A stretch of DNA of 11,036 bases from Azoarcus sp. (GTDB lineage: Bacteria; Pseudomonadota; Gammaproteobacteria; Burkholderiales; Rhodocyclaceae), in NCBI GenBank assembly GCA_031285365.1, contig JAITWP010000283.1, forward strand, positions 1-11,036, given 5' to 3'. A program made the position numbers and the translations under genes. Below are positions 6,941-11,036 of the stretch, piece by piece. Numbering within the stretch: the first letter of the stretch is position 1; each line of letters opens with the position of its first letter. The notes under the pieces were generated by a model, which saw only the letters and a list, made by a program, of their open reading frames with translations, had not been told where the DNA came from and ran no database searches.

Positions 6941-9220
6941 ATGTCGATCATTGATCCCTCCAAAACGCCGAAGCGTTTCTACGCTCATTCCACTGACCGT
7001 TCGGATCGTTCCGACTGGCAACCTCTCAACTCTCACTTGACCAGCGTTGCCAAGCTGGCATCTGAGTTTGCCGAAACTTTCGACGCTGCCGGACTAGCTC
7101 ATATCGCCGGGTTGCTGCACGACTTAGGCAAATATACGGAGGAAGTCCAGCGCCGAATTGCCGGTGAAAATATCCGCGTCGAGCACGCAATACAGGGCGC
7201 GCAACAGGCAATCAAATACTACGGAGAAAAACTGGGCACCCTGCTCGCCTACATCATCGCCGGACATCATGCCGGACTGCCAAACGGACGGGACAGTGAA
7301 ACACGTTCCTCGCTGAAAGAACGTCTGGCACGCAGCAACGTGCCGGAATTGCTACCCGCATGGCAAACAGAGGTGCCATTGCCAGAGCAATGCCCCCTGC
7401 CGCAAGGTTTCAAGATCCACCCCGATTCAGCATTGAGAATGTTTCAGTTGGCGTTTCTCACTCGTATGCTGTACTCCTGCATTGTTGACGCCGATTTTCT
7501 CGATACCGAAGCGCATTACGACACAGCAGAGAATCGCCCATCGCTCCGCGACAGCGGCCCACCGTTGGCGGCGCTACAGGTCAAGCTGAATGAAAAGCTG
7601 TCGGGATTCAAAACCGATTCCGATGTTAACCGACTGCGTGCCCATATCCTGCGCCACGTGCGAGAACAGGCAGCTCTGCCGCCGGGATTGTTCTCGCTCA
7701 CTGTACCGACTGGCGGTGGCAAGACGCTGACTTCACTGGCCTTCGCGCTCGACCATGCACTGAAATATGGGTTGAAGCGCATTATCTATGTGATTCCATT
7801 CACTTCCATCATCGAACAGAATGCCGCCGAATTCCGCAAGGCGTTCGGCGAACTGGGCGAAACAGCCGTGCTGGAGCATCACAGCACTTTTGACGACGAC
7901 AAACTGAAAGACCAGAACAGCCGCGATAAACTGCGTCGCGCCACCGAAAACTGGGATAGGCCAGTCGTCGTCACCACTGCCGTGCAGTTTTTCGAGAGCC
8001 TGTTCGCCGACCGCTCCTCCCGTTGCCGCAAGCTGCACAACATTGCTGGCAGTGTCATCATTCTCGATGAGGCACAGACGCTACCGGTCAAGCTATTACG
8101 CCCCTGCGTCGCCGCCATCGACGAATTGGCACGCAATTACCGATGCAGCATCGTACTGTGCACCGCAACGCAGCCAGCATTGCAAGCCAATGAAGGCAAT
8201 CCCGCAGAAGGCTTTACAAATGGTCTGGCAAACGTCCGCGAACTGGCTCCTGAACCAAAAAACCTATATCGGCAGTTGGAACGAGTGCATATCACCCATA
8301 TTGGCGAACAGGACGACAGCGCGCTGGCAGAACGGCTCAGGAAAAACCCGCAAGTACTGTGCATCGTCAACAACCGCCGCCATGCGCGCGCACTGTTCGA
8401 GGCAATTTGCAAAGAACCTGGTGCCCGTCACCTTTCCACCTTCATGTGTGCCCGTCACCGTAGCCAGATACTCGATGCCGTCCGCGACGATCTCAAACAT
8501 GGACAACCCTGTCGCCTGATTTCAACCTCGCTGATTGAGGCGGGCGTAGACGTTGATTTCCCTTATGTGCTGCGTGCCGAGGCCGGACTGGACTCGATTG
8601 CCCAAGCAGCGGGCCGTTGCAACCGCGAAGGCCGGAACGCGCGTGATGACAGCCTCGTACACATTTTCAGCACCAGCGACTGGTCTCCCCCAGCGGAACT
8701 GGTGCAGTTCGCTCAAGCCATGCGTTTGACGCTAGGACGCACCGACAATCCGCTGTCGCTGGATGCCATCAATGCCTACTTCCGGGAGGTGTACTGGCAG
8801 AAAGGCGACGAAGCACTCGATGCGCGCAATATCCTCGGTCTGATCAAGGACGGCGGCTTTGATGGCATACCGTTTGAAACCGTAGCCGCGAAATTCCGGA
8901 TGATCGACAACGTACAGCATCCCATCATCGTGCCATTCAAGGCAGGCGGCGAAGAGGAAAGCCCCGTTAAAGTCTTGCTACAAAAATTGCACTTCGTGGA
9001 AAGCCCCAATGCCATCGCTCGCGCCCTGCAACGCTACACCGTGCAAGTACCGGAATCTGTGTTTCGTGCGTTGCGTGATGCAGGGGCGGTTCAGCCGGTG
9101 GAGGAGCAACGCTTTGGGGAACAGTTCATGGTGTTGGTGAACGAAGATCTGTATGACGATCATGTTGGTTTATCATGGGGGAATCCTACATTTGTGGAAG
9201 CAGAAAAAACAGTGTGGTGA
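6941..9220 (+). CDS. cas3: Type I-C CRISPR-associated nuclease/helicase Cas3
   Basis: A full-length fused HD nuclease and superfamily 2 helicase of 759 residues, which is recruited by Cascade to nick, unwind and degrade target DNA. The HD domain shows H32, H60-D61 (LLHDLGKY), H82 and H109-H110. Helicase motifs follow in order: motif I PTGGGKT (K261), Ia YVIPFTSI, II DEAQ (376-379), III CTATQ, then IVNNRRHA, STSLIEAGVDVDFP and motif VI QAAGRCNREGR (555-565). DEAQ instead of DEAH/DEVH is common in Cas3 proteins of this subtype. All catalytic motifs are present. It is the first gene of the cas operon, 56 bp after the ParE-like gene, and is separated from cas5c by a 545-bp gap that holds RNA elements. 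The subtype is inferred from cas5c and cas8c following. Confidence 0.95.
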   Translation: MSIIDPSKTPKRFYAHSTDRSDRSDWQPLNSHLTSVAKLASEFAETFDAAGLAHIAGLLHDLGKYTEEVQRRIAGENIRVEHAIQGAQQAIKYYGEKLGTLLAYIIAGHHAGLPNGRDSETRSSLKERLARSNVPELLPAWQTEVPLPEQCPLPQGFKIHPDSALRMFQLAFLTRMLYSCIVDADFLDTEAHYDTAENRPSLRDSGPPLAALQVKLNEKLSGFKTDSDVNRLRAHILRHVREQAALPPGLFSLTVPTGGGKTLTSLAFALDHALKYGLKRIIYVIPFTSIIEQNAAEFRKAFGELGETAVLEHHSTFDDDKLKDQNSRDKLRRATENWDRPVVVTTAVQFFESLFADRSSRCRKLHNIAGSVIILDEAQTLPVKLLRPCVAAIDELARNYRCSIVLCTATQPALQANEGNPAEGFTNGLANVRELAPEPKNLYRQLERVHITHIGEQDDSALAERLRKNPQVLCIVNNRRHARALFEAICKEPGARHLSTFMCARHRSQILDAVRDDLKHGQPCRLISTSLIEAGVDVDFPYVLRAEAGLDSIAQAAGRCNREGRNARDDSLVHIFSTSDWSPPAELVQFAQAMRLTLGRTDNPLSLDAINAYFREVYWQKGDEALDARNILGLIKDGGFDGIPFETVAAKFRMIDNVQHPIIVPFKAGGEEESPVKVLLQKLHFVESPNAIARALQRYTVQVPESVFRALRDAGAVQPVEEQRFGEQFMVLVNEDLYDDHVGLSWGNPTFVEAEKTVW

Positions 9221-9301
9221 TAAATAGTTTTTTGCGTATGACTTTGCAGCTTCGGGTTTCGCCCAGTATCGCTTCGGAGGATCATGCTTGGGAAAGAACG
9301 C

Positions 9302-9320
9302 CACTGAAAATAATTCAGTG
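9302..9320. repeat. 7-bp inverted repeat over the PAM and seed of the self-target
   Basis: CACTGAA (9302-9308) and TTCAGTG (9314-9320) are perfect reverse complements around a 5-nt AT loop. The right arm contains the TTC PAM and the first four bases of the self-target. It could be a weak end signal for cas3 mRNA (no T-run follows) or a protein site. The remaining bases 9221-9301 show no gene or element I recognise. Confidence 0.5.
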
Positions 9321-9351
9321 AAGTTCTATACCAAAGGGAATACTTTATGTT
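9314..9351 (+). promoter_or_regulatory. Candidate Cascade self-target: TTC PAM plus protospacer upstream of the creT-like promoter
   Basis: TTC at 9314-9316 is the usual type I-C PAM. The bases from 9317 match the spacer that begins at 9658. Positions 1-5 and 7-11 are identical (AGTGA, then GTTCT); position 6 differs. Positions 16, 17 and 19-22 also match, with mismatches at 12-15 and 18. Positions 6, 12 and 18 are those flipped out and unpaired in type I Cascade. With a 2-nt offset, CTTTATGTT also recurs at the far end (9343-9351 and 9682-9690). The site ends five bases before the TTGACA of the next promoter, so Cascade bound here could block RNA polymerase. Repression is inference. Confidence 0.65.
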
Positions 9352-9356
9352 AACTG

Positions 9357-9385
9357 TTGACATAGGCGATAATTGATGCTAGCCT
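9357..9385 (+). promoter_or_regulatory. Strong sigma-70-type promoter inside the cas3-cas5 gap
   Basis: A consensus -35 TTGACA (9357-9362) is followed after exactly 17 bp by TAGCCT (9380-9385), preceded by TG at 9377-9378 as in an extended -10. The predicted start is near 9392. A strong promoter inside a cas operon with no annotated gene directly after it is unexpected and suits a small RNA. Confidence 0.7.
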
Positions 9386-9420
9386 GAGATTGTCGTTTGG
9401 TGCTTGCTGACGGCATAGGC

Positions 9421-9452
9421 AAAGACCCCGGCGCAGCCACACCGGGGTCTTT
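9421..9452 (+). terminator. Perfect 11-bp hairpin, terminator-like but with only three Ts
   Basis: AAAGACCCCGG (9421-9431) pairs perfectly with CCGGGGTCTTT (9442-9452) around a 10-nt loop. The stem is strong and GC-rich, but TTT is followed by GGG rather than more Ts, so termination may be partial. It may instead be a stabilising 5' structure of the small RNA. The A-tract and T-tract symmetry would also allow weak termination on the other strand. Confidence 0.5.
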
Positions 9453-9505
9453 GGGTAAAAACCCTTCCGTTGAGTAGACGGCCATAACAGCAATGGTGGG
9501 CTGTA

Positions 9506-9512
9506 AAGGAGG
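9506..9512 (+). promoter_or_regulatory. Near-perfect Shine-Dalgarno before a six-codon ORF
   Basis: AAGGAGG, a seven-base perfect match to the 16S anti-Shine-Dalgarno, lies six bases before ATG at 9519. It is stronger than the ribosome sites of the full-length genes in this window, although the ORF it serves has only six codons. Confidence 0.75.
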
Positions 9513-9518
9513 GCTCGG

Positions 9519-9539
9519 ATGTGGCTAAAACCCACATGA
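9519..9539 (+). CDS. Six-codon mini-ORF (M-W-L-K-P-T), candidate CreT tRNA trap
   Basis: ATG TGG CTA AAA CCC ACA TGA follows the strong ribosome site at 9506-9512. It contains CTA, normally a rare leucine codon in GC-rich proteobacteria, and the single Trp codon. Codons 2 to 6 lie in the 5' arms of a hairpin (9523-9558). In known CreT RNAs such mini-ORFs act by stalling ribosomes on rare codons and sequestering their tRNA, not through the peptide. A leader peptide for attenuation of downstream cas genes is an alternative. Confidence 0.45.
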   Translation: MWLKPT

Positions 9540-9592
9540 TCTCATCATGTATTTAGCCTCACTCAGATGCTAAAACTCGGCATCTGAGTGAG
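9523..9592 (+). repeat. Two adjoining hairpins after the mini-ORF start
   Basis: Hairpin A joins GGCTAAA (9523-9529) to TTTAGCC (9552-9558) and, inside it, ACATGAT (9534-9540) to ATCATGT (9544-9550) over a 3-nt loop. Hairpin B is a perfect 13-bp stem, CTCACTCAGATGC (9558-9570) with GCATCTGAGTGAG (9580-9592). GCTAAAAC occurs in both, at 9524-9531 and 9569-9576. A run of six Ts begins at 9602, too far from stem B for a standard terminator. Confidence 0.8.
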
Positions 9593-9611
9593 ATTATAGT
9601 GTTTTTTGGTT

Positions 9612-9617
9612 TATAAA
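9612..9617 (+). promoter_or_regulatory. Possible -10 element of the solitary CRISPR repeat RNA
   Basis: TATAAA (five of six -10 bases) would place transcription start near 9624, at or two bases before the CRISPR-like repeat. That is the arrangement expected if the repeat-spacer unit has its own promoter. No clear -35 is present at the proper distance, so the RNA could instead be processed from a longer transcript. Confidence 0.35.
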
Positions 9618-9625
9618 CACCCTGT

Positions 9626-9657
9626 GTCACCTCTTTAGACGAGGTGTGGATTGAAAC
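9626..9657 (+). CRISPR. Solitary 32-nt type I-C-like CRISPR repeat
   Basis: The element begins GTCACCTC, forms the stem CACCTC (9628-9633) with GAGGTG (9641-9646), and ends GTGTGGATTGAAAC. Type I-C repeats are usually 32 nt, start GTCGC, form a short stem and end GCGTGGATTGAAAC; this one has the length, stem and 3' end. Compared with that pattern, GTCGC/GCGTGG has become GTCAC/GTGTGG, a paired change that keeps the stem. No second standard repeat is in the window, so it is not an ordinary array. Confidence 0.8.
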
Positions 9658-9670
9658 AGTGAGGTTCTGG

Positions 9671-9739
9671 CACATAGGGGTCTTTATGTTGCAAATCTCC
9701 GGCGGCAAGTGCCGCCGGAGTCACTTCGACCCCTATGTG
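9671..9739. repeat. Nested inverted repeats spanning the spacer and the cas5 leader
   Basis: The outer arms CACATAGGGGTC (9671-9682) and GACCCCTATGTG (9728-9739) are a perfect 12-bp inverted repeat. Inside, CTCCGGCGGC and GCCGCCGGAG form a perfect 10-bp stem with an AAGT loop (9697-9720). No T-run follows, so this is not a standard terminator. The outer left arm is spacer positions 14-25, so folding could limit the 3' part of the spacer. Confidence 0.85.
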
Positions 9740-9750
9740 ACAAAGAAAAC
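9720..9750 (+). repeat. Possible degenerate second CRISPR repeat
   Basis: The 31-nt stretch starts GTCACTTC against GTCACCTC in the repeat at 9626, contains an inverted repeat GTCAC (9720-9724) and GTGAC (9737-9741), and ends GAAAAC against GAAAC. The middle is unlike the first repeat. It could be a decayed 3' repeat of a minimal CRISPR, but the similarity is limited. Confidence 0.35.
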
Positions 9751-9765
9751 CCGGGAGTTTCTAAT

Positions 9766-10446
9766 ATGACCTACGGCATCCGTCTCCACCTCACCGGCGA
9801 ACGTGCCTGCTTCACCCGACCAGAGATGAAGGTCGAGCGCGTTTCCTACTATGTCATCACCCCGTCTGCCGCGCGCGGCATCTTGGAAGCGATTCATTGG
9901 AAGCCAGCGATCCGCTGGGCGATCAACCGCATTCATGTATTGAATCCAATACGTTTCGAGTCGGTTCGCCGAAATGAAGTCAGCAGCAAACTTTCCTACA
10001 GTAACGTCAGTGGTGCGATGAATGCAGGCCAAATCACTGATCGTTTGTTTACCCTTGTTGATGAAGACCGCCAGCAGCGAGCATCGACCGTGCTACGCGA
10101 TGTGGCCTACGTCATCGAGGCGCACTTTGAACTGACTGAACGCGCCGGAGCGGATGATAACGAAGGCAAACATCTGGACATCTTCAATCGCCGCGCCCGT
10201 AAGGGGCAGTGCTTTCACATGCCCTGTCTGGGTGTGCGTGAATTTCCGGCGACGTTCAAATTGATTGAACCAGATGCAGCACTACCACCGAGCACATTGC
10301 CCGAAAGCGAGCGCAATCGCGATCTGGGCTGGATGCTGCACGACATTGATTTCACGCACGGAATGACGCCGATGTTCTTCCGCGCCCGTATGGAAGACGG
10401 CGTAATCACCGTGCCGCCACTGTCTGGCGAGGAGGTAAAGGCATGA
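9766..10446 (+). CDS. cas5c: Type I-C Cas5c (Cas5d), Cascade subunit and crRNA endonuclease
   Basis: The 226-residue protein is typical of Cas5c in length and sequence: TYGIRLHLTGERACFTRPEM, VERVSYYVITPSAARGILEA, IHWKPAIRW, then YVIEAHFELT and NEGKHLDIFNRRARKG. In type I-C, Cas5c replaces Cas6: it cuts the repeat RNA and stays on the crRNA 5' handle in Cascade. The conserved Lys-His pair (K135-H136) of the active site is present; the position of the catalytic tyrosine of the Bacillus halodurans enzyme (Y46 in IYWKP, from memory) is His44 here. The ATG at 9766 is chosen because GGGAG lies eight bases upstream and homology begins there; an upstream in-frame start would run through the inverted repeats. 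The stop overlaps the cas8c ATG (ATGA), so the two are translationally coupled. Confidence 0.93.
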   Translation: MTYGIRLHLTGERACFTRPEMKVERVSYYVITPSAARGILEAIHWKPAIRWAINRIHVLNPIRFESVRRNEVSSKLSYSNVSGAMNAGQITDRLFTLVDEDRQQRASTVLRDVAYVIEAHFELTERAGADDNEGKHLDIFNRRARKGQCFHMPCLGVREFPATFKLIEPDAALPPSTLPESERNRDLGWMLHDIDFTHGMTPMFFRARMEDGVITVPPLSGEEVKA

Positions 10447-11036
10447 TCTTGTCCGCGCTCAACGATTATTACCACCGGCTGTCGACGCAAGGCAAGGTGC
10501 CTGCATTCGGCTACAGCGATGAGAAGATCAGCTATGCACTGCTGATCTCCCCGGAGGGAGAACCCAAGGATGTGCTCGACGTGCGTGACACCTCGGGTAA
10601 GAAGCCATTGCCAGCGTTGCACACCGTACCGCAACCGGCCAAACGCACGGCAGGTATCAAATCGAACTTTTTGTGGGACAAAAGCAGCTACGTGCTCGGC
10701 GTCAGCGCCAAAGGCGGCGAACGCATAGCGCAGGAACACGAAGCATTCAAGGCATCGCATCGTGCCTGGTTGGCTGGTAGCGATGATGTTGGCTTGCGGG
10801 CACTGCTGAAATTTCTCGACGGCTGGACACCGGAGCAATTTTCGTCATTGCCGTGCTTTAAACAGGAGATGCTGGATACCAACTTCATTTTCCGCCTGGA
10901 CGACGGTAAGCAAAAATACCTGCACGAACGGTCGGCGGCACACACCCTGCGCGCACAGTTGCTTGATGACGGCGAGGCTAAAAAAAATCTGTGCCTGGTA
11001 ACCGGCGATCAGTTGCCGCTGGCGCGGCTGCATCCG
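10443..11036 (+). CDS. cas8c: Type I-C Cas8c (Csd1), large Cascade subunit, 3' end outside window
   Basis: The first 198 codons are open to the window edge. The start MILSALNDYYHRLSTQGKVP, then EKISYALLISPEGE and FLWDKSSYVLGV, match the N-terminal region of Cas8c/Csd1, the large subunit that recognises the PAM and positions Cas3 in type I-C Cascade (whole proteins are about 570-600 residues). The ATG at 10443 overlaps the cas5c stop by four bases; a GGAGG lies eight bases upstream, within cas5c. No frameshift or stop is seen. By the usual type I-C order, cas7, cas4, cas1, cas2 and an array would follow to the right. Confidence 0.92.
   Translation, partial: MILSALNDYYHRLSTQGKVPAFGYSDEKISYALLISPEGEPKDVLDVRDTSGKKPLPALHTVPQPAKRTAGIKSNFLWDKSSYVLGVSAKGGERIAQEHEAFKASHRAWLAGSDDVGLRALLKFLDGWTPEQFSSLPCFKQEMLDTNFIFRLDDGKQKYLHERSAAHTLRAQLLDDGEAKKNLCLVTGDQLPLARLHP

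Larger units (their letters stand above)
9392..9607 (+). ncRNA. creT: Candidate CreT-like toxic small RNA with a mini-ORF
   Basis: The RNA from the promoter at 9357-9385 would carry, in order: an 11-bp hairpin (9421-9452); a very strong Shine-Dalgarno (AAGGAGG, 9506-9512); a six-codon ORF (9519-9539); and two further strong hairpins (9523-9558 and 9558-9592). A T-run at 9602-9607 may end it. CreT RNAs of known CreTA modules are small RNAs inside cas operons whose strongly initiated mini-ORFs trap rare tRNAs and stop growth; Cascade loaded with CreA represses them. Promoter, ribosome site, mini-ORF and a matching target site fit that design. RNA boundaries and toxicity are inferred. Read-through of the first hairpin is needed for the mini-ORF to be transcribed from this promoter. 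Confidence 0.5.
9624..9750 (+). ncRNA. creA: Candidate CreA-like crRNA antitoxin/regulatory RNA
   Basis: The unit consists of one recognisable type I-C-like repeat (9626-9657), a spacer beginning at 9658 with a seed match to the PAM-flanked site at 9317, and a possible strongly degenerate second repeat (9720-9750). Known CreA RNAs have this form: a crRNA-like RNA from a minimal, decayed CRISPR inside a cas operon that guides Cascade to the creT promoter with partial complementarity. Cas5c, which cuts type I-C repeats, is encoded directly downstream. The 5' handle from the repeat is intact (ATTGAAAC end), so processing is plausible. The 3' end is uncertain because the distance to the second repeat (62 nt) exceeds a normal spacer and a GC-rich hairpin (9697-9720) sits in it. 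Confidence 0.55.

Noticed and set aside
9595..9600. TATAGT as a -10 for the repeat RNA
   Set aside because: It matches five of six bases but has no -35 at 16-18 bp and no extended -10; TATAAA at 9612 places the start better.
9392..9607. A retron or OMEGA-type RNA
   Set aside because: No reverse transcriptase, IscB or TnpB gene is in the window and the hairpins do not show the expected organisation.
9697..9720. The GC-rich hairpin as an intrinsic terminator
   Set aside because: No T-run follows the stem; the next bases are CACTTCGACC.
9626..9750. An ordinary short CRISPR array
   Set aside because: Only one standard repeat is present, the possible second copy is too degraded, and the interval (62 nt) is too long for a normal spacer. 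The self-match with PAM points to a regulatory element.

Overview
The base composition (GC-rich, with AT-rich islands at the accessory loci) and the order 'end of a UbiK/BMFP-like gene, then yifB/comM' suggest a proteobacterium, most likely betaproteobacterial. No rRNA, tRNA or complete insertion sequence is visible. Assignments come from reading motifs and recalled family members; no database search was possible.

Layout. 1-1624: tail of a UbiK-like gene and yifB/comM (+). 1656-2191: a MazE/MazF-type toxin-antitoxin pair (-) with its promoter. 2351-3982: ybiT-like ABC-F ATPase (-), divergent from a YdfG-type short-chain dehydrogenase at 4094-4852 (+). 4853-5013: a decayed N-terminal fragment of a type I restriction methylase, hsdM (-), directly behind a complete Fic AMP-transferase gene at 5010-6005 (-). 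This looks like the remains of a defence locus. 6260-6884: a ParD/ParE-type toxin-antitoxin pair (+). 6941 to the right edge: the start of a type I-C CRISPR-Cas operon (+): cas3, an unusual 545-bp gap, cas5c, and the 5' part of cas8c. The remaining cas genes and any CRISPR array would lie to the right.

The most interesting element is the gap between cas3 and cas5c (9221-9765). It holds one solitary 32-nt type I-C-like CRISPR repeat (9626-9657). The 'spacer' after it matches a site in the same gap (9317-9351). That site has a TTC PAM, and the match is 10 of 11 seed positions, the mismatch falling at position 6; the further mismatches include positions 12 and 18. The site lies just upstream of a strong promoter (TTGACA, 17 bp, extended -10). 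This promoter would drive a structured small RNA carrying a near-perfect Shine-Dalgarno and a six-codon mini-ORF (ATG TGG CTA AAA CCC ACA TGA). This is the architecture of a CreTA-type RNA toxin-antitoxin: a crRNA-like antitoxin RNA (CreA) guides Cascade to repress a toxic small RNA (CreT), so that cells become dependent on Cascade. I infer a type I-C CreTA-like guard here.

How the genes may work together: the right part is a defence island, with Cas3 and Cas5c/Cas8c for interference, the RNA element as a likely guard and autoregulator, and ParDE directly upstream. The left part is mostly housekeeping genes with a MazEF-like insertion.
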